From Rotaria socialis (taxonomy: Eukaryota; Rotifera; Eurotatoria; Philodinida; Philodinidae), in assembly GCA_905331475.1 (NCBI GenBank), contig CAJNYU010000408.1, positions 62,001 to 126,000 on the forward strand: a stretch of 64,000 nt of DNA, written 5' to 3'. The translations under genes and the position numbers were made by a program. Of the stretch, positions 38,926-51,275 are shown piece after piece. The stretch's first letter is position 1. Each line of letters starts with the position of its first letter. The notes under the pieces are model-generated. The model did no database searches. It had not been told where the DNA came from and saw only the letters and a program-made list of their open reading frames with translations.

Positions 38926-39835
38926 TTTCATGGAATTATTGAATCATTTGAACAATATCCTCGACATTGATCTCAATGATTTCAAGCCGATGAATGGGAA
39001 AATACTCCAATGCCAGGCGATTGGAATTCAGTAAATAAAAATTACAAAAAATGTTAATTGTTCCAAGTTTACGTTGAGATTGTATACCATTTCGTGTAAC
39101 AAAATTTATCATTAATAATTTAGGGTTAAAATGTTGTTGAATCACCTATACTTGATTTAAGTTCTGTTTATGAAGATTCATTGCCTAAAACACTAATTAT
39201 ATTTGTTTTGTCACCTGATGTTGATCCATTAGCGAATTTATCTGCATTAGCCGAGAAAATGAATTTTAGAAAAACGTTTCTATCATTATCACTTGTTCAA
39301 GGACCAGCACTAATGGCCGCACCAAATATCGCAGAAAATATTCGTTTGATAAGTGAAAGATAAAGTTTAGTATGTGAGATTGGATTTGCCTTTTGTAGGG
39401 TCGATGAGTATTTCTTGCTAATTGTCATTTATCATTATCATGAACGCTTGATTTGAAAAAAATTGTTGAAAATCTTTCAGTTAAAAGAAACATTCACAAT
39501 TCCGTTTATGATTATCATCATCACCTCAATTTTCTATATCAATTCTTCAATCTGATTTTAAAATCACTACTAAACCATCCAAAGGTACCACAAAAAATAT
39601 GAAACGTTTATATGCATTAATTGATGACCAAGATTTTACTGAAAAAAATCGTCAAGCTCGTCCAGAAAAATATAAACGTTTATTATTTTGTCTTTGTTTC
39701 TTTCATTCATTATTATTAGAACGTACAAAATTTCTTCAACTTGGTTTTAATGTAAATTATTCATTTAATGATTTCGGTTTTCAAACATCAAATTTAATTG
39801 TGGGTAATCTATGCATGATCAAGAAATGATACCAT
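38926..39835 (+). pseudogene. DNAH: Dynein heavy chain fragment, C-terminal region, decayed
   Basis: Pieces of the dynein heavy chain AAA5/6 region in order, in changing frames: DEWENTPMPGDWNSV; KMLIVPSLR followed by TGA (39075-39077) where the family has RCLRPDK; VTKFIINNLG; then after a second TGA (39138-39140) and a shift, SPILDLSSVYEDSLPKTLII, FVLSPDVDPLANLSALAEKM, SLVQGPALMAAPNIAEN (stop 39361-39363); then SISILQSDFKITTKPSKGTT, RPEKYKRLLFCLCFFHSLLL, ERTKFLQLGFNVNYSFND. The last blocks match the [31 protein letters not shown] signature. Stops and shifts are too many for introns. The axonemal versus cytoplasmic class is not resolved; the PPKGxRAN-like segment is common to axonemal types. 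Confidence 0.85.
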
Positions 39836-41329
39836 GGAAACAGAGCTGGACAAGTACGGACTTCTCGAGTAGGAATACGAGTAAAATCATATTCGAGTAC
39901 GAGTACGTAAGGGTAAGTTGTCTTTAACCTCACTAGAAAAAAATTATCTAAAATTTTTAGAAATACAATATCGCTTTTCAGATCAAAACATTTTAAGAAC
40001 CATGAATCGAAGTATTGCTATTATAAGTCTTTTATTATCGAGTTTCAAGCAATCAGACTAGAAAAGTCTTATTGCTACGGACGCAACAAATCTGGACCTG
40101 ATTTGGGCTTTTGCATCGAAAGCTTTGGATTTGTCGCACCTACCCTTATTGTATTTAATAGAAGTAACTAATTATACATTTTTTAAGTTAACAATGTGCA
40201 ATGGGAACTTATGACAAAACCACTTTAATTAAATATCATTTCAATAGAAACTGCATCGGCAAGGCTCATTAATCAAGAAAATGATTATATCAGTTTTTGA
40301 ATCAAACGAAAAAGAACACAATCAAATCTCAAAAATGTAATATATATGCATCATTAATTAGATGATAACATTTATGAGTAACAGAGCAAAGATAAATAAG
40401 TGTGGTATGTCTCTTTTATTGAAATAATAAACCGTGATACATATCTTATTTGAAAGGTTAGTTACCGTTTGAAAAACTATATAAAAAAATTGCACTTTTT
40501 ACTATTTGAAATTTAATCTAGTTCTATCTAAAATTGAAGTTCAATATTATCCGTTTTTGATTTTGAGCAATTGATGTTCTAGTCACACAATACCTAGAGT
40601 TCAGTGTTGGATTAAAAAAACAAAATACTAAATTTGGCAAGAGCACATGAATGAAATTAACACAAAATGTTCTGTTTTGATATCATCAAAACAGATTTAG
40701 ATGTGATCTAATCAGAAGAAGAGGCAATTGAATCTGCAATATTGATCATCTCATATCATATAGAATGATATGATACAGCTTTTTTATTATTTTCTATGCT
40801 ATGAAAAATATTAGTTTGAACAATAACACAGAAGAGCGTTTCATTTTCTTTTCACCAAAAATCTATTTAAATGACGTTCAACGTTGATTGAAGACTAATA
40901 GAATTTTCATGTTGTATATCGTTCAGCAGCTCAGCTATTAAAAAAACGATCATTGGAAGTCAAATGATGACATATGACGGTGAAAAAGTAATTTATGCTT
41001 TAATTATTATTAATTTTTATGCAGTTTTACTTTTTCTGAAAATGTTTAAACATATGTGATATAAAAAAATGAGTTTCATTTCATATAAGAAAAAAGGATA
41101 ATTCATGAAGCATCAGATAAATTTTATTGTCATCTCTTACAATAAGCACGGTATTGAGAGAAATAATTGGAAGAAAAGACAACACAAACTGTATACAGGA
41201 TGACCTGTGAAGCTGACGAATAGCAATAATTATATCATCTTCTTACGCTGACTATTGGAAGGAAGAACAATAATGCTTTGTATCATTGTTCATCACGCCA
41301 TTGTGTACGAATGATGCACAATATTCAAT
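39836..41329. other. 1.5-kb gene-free stretch
   Basis: No coding region recognised. A short GAGTACGAGTACG repeat lies near 39890-39910. The rest is AT-rich. Confidence 0.5.
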
Positions 41330-44300
41330 ATGATGGCATTAAAACAAACTATGGTAACAACATTAGAGCATCTTTCTGTCGAATTATTCCACGAAATATT
41401 TATTTATTTCCAACTTCATGAAGTACTTTATATTTTTTCTAATCTTAATTCACGATTTGCTGCTATCATGGATAATCTATCACTTATTCCCATTTACTTG
41501 GGTTTGAACGGAATGAATATAGCAGTGACCAAATTTTATTATACACATTTATCGCAATCAAATACTTCCAGTCGCCTTACTTCATTATGTGTCTCAGATA
41601 CATTAGCGATCGATAATGGTTTATGGTTAGCTGAACATCTATCGACATTTATCAATCTCCGTCATTTATCTTTAATCGACATTAAACGTTCTTCTTTTGA
41701 ATTGATTCTTAACTCATTGTCCATCGTCATTAATTCTCTCATCATGCTTAGTGTACGCTTTTCAACTGAAGACCGTGCTGCTTATACGTTTACCGGTGTG
41801 CCGGAAGGTGTATATTATGAACGAATCTTTCACTTATTTCCTTCATTGCGTATATGCCATCTGTTTTTCTGGCCATACATACATTCTATTCTAGACAGTC
41901 AACTCGTTCTACCACCTGATAAAACTTTTATGCCTGTTCAAATCAGTCTTTTAAATTTACAATCACTTGCAGTTTGTTGCTCACCAAACTTTCTGTCACA
42001 TTTATTTGAACATCTTCCACAATTGGAACAACTCAACTATACACAGACTACTCCTTGGCTACCTGAAAAACATCTACTAAGACATAGTGATCACAAGTAA
42101 GTTCCTTTCTTTCATTGAATGTATATTTTAACTCACGAACTCAATGTGAAGCGTATGATAGAAGAGAAGGTATCTAATCATTTTATCAGAAGAAATTATA
42201 GTTAAAACTGAATTATTTACGAAATAATAGAATCCTTTTTCAATAATTCCTATTCTCTTTCAGAGTCAAATATTAATAATAGCTAGGAGATTTTAAATGG
42301 TCGATGAACTACGATGGAGTTATGTATTAGGTTTTTAAATGAAAACAATAAATATATAGAAAGAATACTGACTAGTGCCGTAACGAGGGTAGATCATGGT
42401 TGAACAGCGCCCAATCATCAGCAATTTAAATAAGCGATTGTTGTTTTTAGAATGATAAAAGCAAAAAATCACGAGACATTTGCGCTCTCTCCCTCCTTTT
42501 TCTTCTGAAGTTTAGGCTCAATCGATTGGATACATTGCCAAACATAACTTATCTATCGAATTAGAGAGACGTCTGTAGTGCCAGTAATGATTGATAGATT
42601 ATCATTTCACAAATGATTTATTTCCTTATGTATGGATTTTACAAGTAACATACAAATATTTTCGTGATTCTTGTAAGAGAAAGGCCGAGTTCTTGTCAAA
42701 TGTAACCCGATAATAAACTGTAGAAATGTAGTACTATCGAGTCGTTTTCTAGCGCATATTCCTATAGAAAAAAAAGTTCATACTTCTACTTCAACCATTG
42801 GTGAATTCTTGCAAACAATAGAATCAGATGAAACAGCTTATTGTTCAATAGATGACGTTTCTGAATCTCTCAAAATTTTCATCAACAAGAATAGCAACAG
42901 CTACAGAAACCCTTTTTATTCCTTGAGACATCACCTATTCCTCAAAAGGACCACTACTCTCACCTTGAGGAGATTCTTCTAGCCATTTCGGCAATTCTGG
43001 AGAATGGTTCATCATTATCGGTCCGCTTTCTCAGCCGTAATACATCCGGTTGAGCTAAAACGTTTTTTGCAGATACTACAGACATTTTGGAATGTTTTCC
43101 TTTGTTTGCTTCTTATTATTTCCTGTTATTTTAATGAAATGCCAAAATATGAAGAGTACACTATAAATGTTTGTTTTTTTCGAAGAGATCTTATTTTCTA
43201 AGATTTGCCAAAAATCGACGATATCAAAATTTTTTAATATAAAAAAGTAGCCATTTCAAAGTATTTCTAGTACTTGTAAAAAAGGCTTCAGCTTGACTAG
43301 ATCTACTATGTCTATGAAATGGGGGTGATTCTGCAAGCTTTTATGTAATACCCAGTTTTTGAGAAAGGTCGGCAGCACGAAAAAGATTTAGCTATTTTCA
43401 TATAAATAATGCACTATCTTTTTGACTGTTAATTTTAACGCTAAATTTAAATTCTCAAAACGTTTTTTAATAGATAGAGAATACTGAGACGCATATAGAG
43501 CAGTCAAAACTAAAAAAAACGAATATTTGAGGCCAAGAAAGAGGAAGGATTCTCATTAATAGCCTTTGAAAAATTATTAGTCGGCGCCCAACCACCCGTC
43601 ATTTTTTGGTTACGCTACTAACACTGACATACTATCTGAAGTAGATAAATGAAAGAAAACTATATTTCATTAAGAAGTCAAATATTATAGGTAATGTATT
43701 TTTTATTATTGTAATATGGTCTTATTAATCTATTTTAGTCGAGTCACTCCCATTAATAAACATCTTGCTCCAAATCTATGCCACCTAACAATAAAATGGT
43801 CGGATTCTATGATGAATCTGGAATCGATTAATGAACTATTTGAACGTGATGTTTTATTTTCACTAATGAAATTCAGATTATTGGCGTGGGTGGCTGGTCC
43901 CGATGTTCTTCACAATTTACAATCCATGCTTTACAGCCAATGTTTATATTCGTTTGATGCTATATGGTCTGTTAGAACTGTAGTGTCGTTATCAGAAACC
44001 AGCAAAATTTTATTCGATACATTTCAACAGCTCAAAGAATTAGCGCCAATTGAATTAGAACTATCTTTACAAGAAAACATGTATTCTATTAGAGCTTTAA
44101 CAGTACCAAGAATGGATAAATGTTTATGTGTCGATCTCTATCTACATAAAAATACTGTGCATGGGTATAAATAGATAGTTGTTTTTTTATTAGAAACATT
44201 TTTTTTTAAATTTAGACGAACTCCATGGTCATATAATGGATGTACCTTCAACAACCAATGGCTTCACTGCAATAGGATTAGGATGAGTGAAGATTATGAT

Positions 44301-44855
44301 CGAATAAACGAAGAATTTCTTTCTTTTTCACCACCTATCGTTCTTTGGCATCAAGTTACATCGCTTAGTATTACTGAACCATTTAATCGAAATCATCTTC
44401 ATCTTCTCTTTTCGCAAGCGACGAATCTACGTACTCTAGAACTGCGTTATAGAGCAGAATATGATTGTAAAGCCTATTTGAAACAGGAAACTTTAATCGA
44501 TCTCCTTAACGATAGCTCTTTGTGTAACATGCTCATGTCAAATGGGTTACGACAACTTAATCTTTTTACTGTTTGGCAACAATTAAATTTGTTAAATGTT
44601 GCCTATTTAATTGTCGAGCAACTGCCTCATTTGCAAATCATAGAACTACACGGTGGTGCTCGTGAATTTATTGAAATGTCGCATATACTTATGAGCGGTC
44701 TTTCGAAATTACATTTTCTCACTCTTCATGGTATATTACAACATGCTGAACTTTATGATAAAAAATTACGTGATCTACAGAATTCAAATACTCGTTCTTT
44801 TCGAACAGAAGGTTCTAACACGATAAATGATGATATACTTTTCATATGGCTGTAA
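41330..44855 (+). CDS. F-box protein with LRR-like C-terminus
   Basis: Three exons: 41330-42096, 43739-44164 and 44216-44855, 610 residues, phases 2 and 2 matching at both junctions. An N-terminal F-box (about 11-58: LEHLSVELFHEIFIYF, LHEVLYIFSNLNSRF) would bind SKP1 of an SCF ubiquitin ligase. The rest has irregular leucine-rich text (LINLRHLSLID, LNLQSLAVC, ATNLRTLELRY, LPHLQIIELHGG) that may form an LRR-like solenoid for substrate binding. Large families of this layout are, as I recall, common in bdelloid genomes. Start: ATG 41330 is followed by ATGs at 41333 and 41351, any of which would serve. Intron 1 is 1.64 kb because it carries a hAT-like element; intron 2 is 51 nt. Substrate unknown. 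Confidence 0.85.
42373..43620. mobile_element. Non-autonomous hAT-like element in the F-box gene intron
   Basis: 1,248 bp. Left end TAGTGCCGTAACGAGGG, right end (opposite strand) TAGTAGCGTAACC, followed inward by GGGCGC-type sequence on both sides. Flanks ATACTGAC (42365-42372) and ACACTGAC (43621-43628) form an 8-bp target duplication with one mismatch, the hAT length. No transposase seen. Orientation within the intron leaves the host splice sites untouched. Confidence 0.75.
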
Positions 44856-44974
44856 TAAAATGAAGCTGCAAATATTTCTTTGTACTTAATCGTTTGTTTG
44901 AAAAAGAATTGTGAGAATATTTAAATATAAATAAAGCAAAACTTTTCTAAATTTTGTTTTGTATGTTAAATCAG

Positions 44975-45028
44975 TTGGGTGGGTGTGGGTGTGGGTGTTG
45001 ACGTTCTGGGCACCCGCACCCACACCCA
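44975..45028. repeat. Inverted telomere-like repeat (TGTGGG)n - spacer - (CCCACA)n
   Basis: TTGGGTGGGTGTGGGTG plus one more TGTGGG unit, spacer TTGACGTTCTGGG, then CACCCGCACCCACACCCAA. The arms pair over about 18 bp with one mismatch. TGTGGG is, as I recall, the telomeric unit of Adineta. Confidence 0.8.
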
Positions 45029-45182
45029 ATGATAGCGAACTTGTCTTAATCTTAAAACTATCATGTAGTTCAATATTTAATTACAATATATATATATGAA
45101 TAAGTATGTGAATGATGAAACATTGAAATTGAAATAGAATCATAAAAATGATGCACCTACTTTTTTTTAAATATGGCTTGAC

Positions 45183-45230
45183 GGTGTGGGTGTGAAGTGT
45201 GGGTGTTGACGTTCTGGACACCCACACCTT
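45183..45230. repeat. Second inverted telomere-like repeat with the same spacer
   Basis: GGTGTGGGTGTGAAGTGTGG and GTGT, then TGACGTTCTGG, then ACACCCACACC. The spacer is identical to that of the copy 208 bp upstream, but the outer flanks differ. Confidence 0.8.
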
Positions 45231-46741
45231 TGTTCCTAATAACTTACCACGATCGAAAATTTGAAAACAGTTGATGTACTACTGTTGTTGTTGTTGTTGT
45301 TGGAAAGAATTTTTTTCAACTCATAAGGCTTAGCCGATATTTTTTTCAAAAGTCTTTTTCCTCACCTTTTTTTTACAAAGCGACGTAACTCAATCCATTT
45401 CTATTTGCTTTACCACTTCTTTTCTTTTTTCAAGCATGTACGCTTTGGAGAAGTATCGAGTACATAACAACAATACGCATTCAAAGGAAAAAGAAAAAAG
45501 AAATTATTCTTTTTCGACGAAATTTTTCAATTCTGAATGAACAATTTGGTACTGAATGTTTGCTCGAATGAAGACCATAGAAATTTTTAATAATGAATAG
45601 CAACAAACAATAGGGGAGAGTAATCTATTGTATCTCTAATTAATTTGAACTTATTTTTGCGTTAGAATTCTCGTTCGAAAAATATATTTGCAATTCAATA
45701 GAAAGTTGTTTTATTCTTCATATAATTCTTATATATATATGAGAACAGGTAGTATTTTCAAATAAATATTAAAAACGTTTCTCATGGTGTCGGGGTAATC
45801 AAAATTTTTATTTTTATTATTTCTCATTGTAATCAACAGATGCGAGTATAAGTTTTTAAAAATAATACTGATTAACATGTACTTATTATAGAAATGTCAC
45901 TATATCGAGTAAACAGCAGTCAATATTTATTTTATGATCAAAAAATTAAATAAACGCACTTAATTCACAGTTGCATCATAGATTTCAAATACATTGTATG
46001 ATGATGTAGAATAGATTAATATATATATATCGATTGTGGACGACTTACGATAGTGTATAAAAACTTTGATTTGAATAAGACACATTTTGTTTCGATACTA
46101 TTTTTCTATTAATTATATGAATAGGAGTGAGAATGTTTAGTGTCATTTCATAAACTTGTTCTTAGATGCGTTGATACAACGTTGTGAGTGAATGGAGGCT
46201 TTCTCAAATTTTTGCTATCCAGTATCCAGCTGACGAAAGTTTTATAGTAACAACTTCTAATCGAACTTGTGTAGTACGATAGATTTTCTACACACCCACA
46301 CCCTGTTCGGTTTCTGTGTACTTTGACTGCTTTTTTTTCATTCTTTTTAAAACACTTAAAAATATGAATTCTATTGACAATAGAACTGTACATAGAAACA
46401 GTAAAATATTCAGCAGATGAGTAGATGGCGAATGATGGCAAAATAAAATAAAAATTCTTAATTCTATAAAATTTATTTCTCGACGATTGTAAGTGGATGA
46501 TTTCTGTATAAAAAAGTCTATGCTCGATCTTTCGACTACTCATTGTCAATAAACATAATAAACAACTAAAATAAGTAATATTTGTGCCTATTATCAAATG
46601 GAAAAGTTCTTTTTGGCCAAGATCAAAATGGATTTTTGATCGAATATTACACTGCTCATGGTTGTGCACATTTTCATGGTCTAAGGATTGTAACTGTAAT
46701 CTTTAACTTTATGATAAAATAGATTCTATAAAAAGTGATAA

Positions 46742-47679
46742 TTGCATCGAGTGTCCCAGGAATAATGAGTCTCTCAGTATTTTACCAATATCTCCGTCAA
46801 TTTTCGTCGCACAGATTTAACTCTTTTCATCAAAAGATTCATCATTTAATTCTCTACAAAACTGTATTAAACGTTTTAATGTAAAAAGAAACCGTCAAAA
46901 ATTCTAGGCTACAGACTACAAGACCCCAACATGGCGGACTTTGTAAATTTGTTTTGTCAGTTTTTATTATCTTAGCGGTGAGACGTGCGAGATACAGAAA
47001 AATAGAATGAGTGATTGTATAGCCCTTGAAAAGCTCTTTCTTGATGGGAATTAAAAATTCCTTTCGACACTTTGGTTCTCGTACAGCTAAGCTTTTTCTT
47101 TTCCACATATTTCGAAATTTTCGGCAGGACTTTGGCGTTACTTTGGAAAATTCCGACGGCTATGTCCTAAACTAACTTTTTATACTAAAATATTGTTGCC
47201 CATTTGAGGGTAGATGATTAGCCTACCAAGCGTACGCAGCGGTCTGTATATATGCTTTGCTTTGTATAAAAATGTGGCTTGATAAAACGAATTTCGACGA
47301 TTTCACATTGTTTTGTAAGAAATATGACCATTTGTACAATACTATCCTGTTCAAACGACCCTCACTAGGGATCACGAGAACGAAGACATTTGAAAATATC
47401 GAAAAGCAGAGACGAGCACAACTAGGCGCCTGTCAAATCATAGATAAAAGATAATCATTTTTTTGAAAAAACGCTGTTACAAAACTCATAATTTTGGTGT
47501 CTTATAATCTGTAGCCTAGAATCTTTCACGGTTCCTTTTTACGTTAAAACGTTTTATACAGTTTTGTAGAGAATTGTATGAAGAATATTTTGGTGAAGCG
47601 AGTTAAATCTGTGCGACGAAAATTGATGAAGCTATTGGTAAAATACTGAGAGGCCCATTATTCCTAGGACACCCGATAT
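46742..47679. mobile_element. Element with about 175-bp inverted terminal repeats, Mutator-like
   Basis: 938 bp. The left arm (46742 to about 46918: ATCGAGTGTCCCAGGAATAA, CTCTCAGTATTTTACC, GTCGCACAGATTTAACTC, GAATTCTAGGCTACAGA-like) is repeated inverted at about 47502-47679. AAGTGATAA stands on both sides (46733-46741, 47680-47688), a 9-bp direct repeat as in MULEs, although the arms are offset by two bases relative to it. Interior frames show no transposase. Long arms plus a 9-bp duplication are the only basis for the class. Confidence 0.65.
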
Positions 47680-47688
47680 AAGTGATAA

Positions 47689-48593
47689 AATTTAGTTTTA
47701 TTTTGTGAAGATTTTTTTCTTAGAATTGACACGAAAAAAAAGAAAGTGGTGGCCTCTTTTTCTTTGATCAGTCATTCGTTTAAATATACAACCATATGTC
47801 GTCTTGAGATATTTATTGGTTAAAATTATAATCTTTGCTAGCATATAAATAGAATCAATTAACACAGCAAAATCAATGAATAGTTTGAGTGTTTTCATTG
47901 TTAATTATTATTGTTAGATTATAGGAAATAAATATCGATTATCTATACATGCGACATTTAAACTTCATAAAAGGAGAAAACAAATGAAAAAGATTTTCTA
48001 TTTGCATATAAAATAAACGTTCAATATTTGATTTTTTTTCTCAGATTAATGTTTTTGCTAATTAAGGTAAACAATCTATTCTTGAAGCAATACTTTTATA
48101 TAATTTATTTTTAAATATCATTTTTTTTTCAATATAAATTAAAATATAATAGCCATTAATTAATATTCCTATGATGGTTTAAATGGGGTATATTCTTTTC
48201 TAATCTAAGAATATTTATTTAATTTCATTTTCATTTAAGATAAAAATTATATTTATAAATAAAATTCATTTATCTATTTCTTAAGAACGGTTAATTAAAT
48301 ATTTTATTTGCAATTATTTTTTTGGCAATGAATAATTTTATTAGACTCGATAAATAAAATTTAAAATTAATATAGAAATCAGTACAAATAAAACTTCTAT
48401 CGATTGCTTTACTGTTAATATTTATTTAATATAAAATCATATGCTTTTTTATTTATATTAAAACTAAATAGAATCTTTAGAAAATAAAAAATTCTTTGTT
48501 AATAGAAATTGTTTTAATATTATTTTGATTGTTTATTTGAATAAATTGTTAAATATTTAGATTAAAAACAAAAGAAAGAAAATATATTAAAAC
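47689..48593. other. 0.9-kb very AT-rich intergenic
   Basis: No gene seen. Extremely A/T-rich from 48050 to the TADA2 start. Confidence 0.6.
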
Positions 48594-50749
48594 ATGTTAA
48601 AATGTGATTATTGTTGTTGTCGTCCATCATCATTAATAATAAACTGTTTAAAATGTAATCCATCTCGTTCTATAAGTATATGTTTTAAATGTTCATTATA
48701 TGTTAATCAATTACGTGAACATGCTAAACACCATTCACTAGCAACATATAAATTAAATGATATTCCATTGGATGAAAACAATATAAGTGAATGGTTATCT
48801 AATGATGAAATTAATTTTATTGAAATAATTGAATCATGTGGATTAGGAAATTGGAATGATATTGGATTAAAAATGTCGAAAAATTCATTTGATTGTCAAA
48901 ATCATTTTGAAGATATTTATTTATCACGTTCAACAAGTTCATATTCAATTTATTTTCAATCATTTCTCAATAATAAAAAATTATTCGGTGAAAATCAAAT
49001 CAATGAAAGTTATTTTAAAATAAAATCTTTAATTTATCCACCAATGTTAATTGATAGTGAACAACAAAAGATGTTAACTTATATGCCATACAGAGATGAA
49101 TACGAAAGAGAATATTTGAATCAAGCTGAAAACCGTCTTCCCTTATTGAATAATGATCATCAACAACAACAATTTCAACAAATTGAACAATCCGAAGAAC
49201 AACAAGATGGTTCAACTATTTTATTGCATAAAGCTAAATTATCACTCTTACGTTCTTATGCACAAATATTAAGAAGAAGATTACAATTAAAAGACTTTAT
49301 TAGAGATTATGCTTTAGGATTTAATTATTCACCTGATCAACAGTTAAGGATATTTTCTTGTCTTTTCTTTAATAATTTAATTTCTATTTAGAATGGATCT
49401 CCATCAAATAAGTCGTTTTCTTTCTGCTGATCAATATGAACGGCTTATTTTTAATCATCGACGTTAGTTTCAAATTTTTTTCGTTTTGATATTCAATCGA
49501 TAGAAATCAATTTTTATTAGGTTTAATATTGTTTTTTTCTTCTATTTTTATCAAAGGTATTAGAAATTTATTAGAAGAACTTGGTTGTTCAACATCTTCA
49601 AATAAAGATAATGATCAATCTCAGCCAAGTAAAGTTTTATTGTTTTCTTTTTTTTCAGTAAATTCATTTCGTATTAATAATAGGAAAAAAGGCTTCATCA
49701 ATAAATAGTGAAAAACGTTCTCGACGTCGAGCTTTGTTAGTTAAAATAAAATTTTAATAAATATTATTTTTTTAAATTAAAGATCAAATATAGTTGATGA
49801 ATCTTCATCGATATCAGATAATGAATCAAATTTATCCTTAACATCTTCGTCATCATCTTCGTCTTCATCGTCGTCTTCATCATCAACGAAGTCAATCTCG
49901 AAATCTTCGAAATCAACTAAATCATCTTCATCATCGTCATCATTAAATAGTCGAAATGATGAATTACATTCTAGCATAAGACATCGTTCTGTTCGTCGCG
50001 TTTCATCATCATCAACAAATACATCAATAAAAACATCAAATATTAAAGAAAGACTTTATACAAGACGAAGAATAAATCCACCAGACAATAATGTTAATAT
50101 TCTATTGATAGAAACAAAAGAAAATGAAAATTTATTTTTATTTTTAGAATTATTCTCAACGAATGACACGTTCCACTGGAAATCAATTGACAACGTCAGA
50201 GTACGTTTTTTTTCTATCCTATATTTGTTTAATATCGTAATGAGAAAAACGTTTATTTAGTATAAGTTGGGATTCAACAGATGATGAATTAAATAATTTA
50301 TCTGATAATAATTATGAAAATATGAAAAAATCAACAGTTGCTTCAAGAACACGCAGTCATACACCACCACATTATCATTTCGATAAAAAACAAACTGTTG
50401 GTGAAATTTTTTTTTTCTTTGTTTTTACTCTTGATCTCTGTTTTTAGAGAAATTCACCAAATGGAAAACGAACAACTAATCATATAAATGGTTCAACAAA
50501 GTAAAAAATAAAATTTATTTAAATAAAAAATAAATTTGTTTTAATATAATTAAAAGAAGATATTTATTTGATCAAAATGATGAATGTGTTTCTCGATCGG
50601 GATCAACGTCAACGCCGAAAATGAACCGAATGTTAACACGACATCAACTTGTTGTTCAACAAACATCACCAAACAAAAAACGAAAATTAAATTCAAATTC
50701 AAATTCAAATTCAAATTCAATTGATGATCAACATTATTCGATCAATTGA
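48594..50749 (+). CDS. TADA2: TADA2 (ADA2) transcriptional adaptor, divergent
   Basis: Adaptor that binds GCN5/KAT2 and stimulates its acetyltransferase in SAGA/ATAC. Nine exons: 48594-49342, 49392-49462, 49557-49628, 49684-49735, 49783-50092, 50148-50200, 50261-50396, 50448-50500 and 50557-50749, 562 residues, all phases consistent. ZZ-type zinc finger (about 4-48: CDYCCCRPS, CLKCNPSRSISICFKCSLY, HAKHHS). SANT domain (about 65-108: WLSNDEINFIEIIESCGLGN, WNDIGLKM, DCQNHFEDIYL). The ADA2 signature YMPYRDEYEREYLNQAENRL comes next, then a KAKLSLLRSYAQILRRRLQL and KDFIRDYAL helix. After that a Ser-run and Asn/Ser-rich tail replaces the SWIRM domain that other TADA2 proteins carry. The antisense of the Ser-rich exon is an acidic open frame and is not a gene. 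The KAT2 gene lies 37 kb away in this window. Confidence 0.85.
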
Positions 50750-51273
50750 TTCACGTCAGTCATTTTGTGTTTCGCCATCGATGTACTATTAGAAATATCA
50801 TTTGAACAAATGTATAAATACATTTAATTGTCGTTTTCTCATTAAATATATCAAATTATTATATTAAACTTTCTATTTATTAAAAAAAATCAGCATATAT
50901 TATTAGCAAAAGAAACATTTTTTTTTCATCAATATGAATTTTAAATTCGACAAATATTTCAGTTCGAGATAAATATTTAATTCTAATTAATAAAAACATG
51001 AAGGAACTGTCATTAGGAATTGTTTAAACGCTCATGTCTCTAACAGTGGCAGAGGATAGTTGTTAATGTCTGCAATAATAGCCCCCCTCACTTCTCTCTA
51101 CATACACGTATCGATAGGCTGCTTTCTCCTTCGTACAAGTATACGCGAAGTGCGCGTATACATAACGTGTATCAACCTTAGATCGATTGATAAATACTAT
51201 TATTACGTATCAAGTTATTTTTTTTTAAGCAAAATATTCCATAATATTTGACAATAAAAAACAATAACACAAT
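50750..51273. other. Intergenic between TADA2 and the transposon cluster
   Basis: TADA2 3' side. Nothing recognised. Confidence 0.5.
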
Positions 51274-51275
51274 TA

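Larger units (their letters stand above)
44856..46741. other. Gene-free stretch with telomere-like hairpins
   Basis: F-box gene 3' side, then the two TGTGGG hairpins, a (GTT)n run at 45280-45301, a short ACACCCACACCC at 46292-46303, and AT-rich DNA. A 173-codon minus frame (46669-46148) lacks family features and is not called. Confidence 0.5.

Noticed and set aside
39836-39930. GAGTACGAGTACG run as a minisatellite
   Set aside because: Too few units to call a repeat array.
46148-46669. 173-codon minus-strand frame, possible receptor fragment
   Set aside because: Composition is that expected of AT-rich DNA, part is encoded by the ACACCC repeat, and no domain, signal or splice support is seen.
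47257-47454. Plus-strand frame inside the inverted-repeat element, possible transposase
   Set aside because: Only 65 codons, no catalytic or zinc-finger motif.
49777-49977. Highly acidic Asp/Glu-rich minus-strand protein
   Set aside because: Exact antisense of the Ser-run exon of TADA2.
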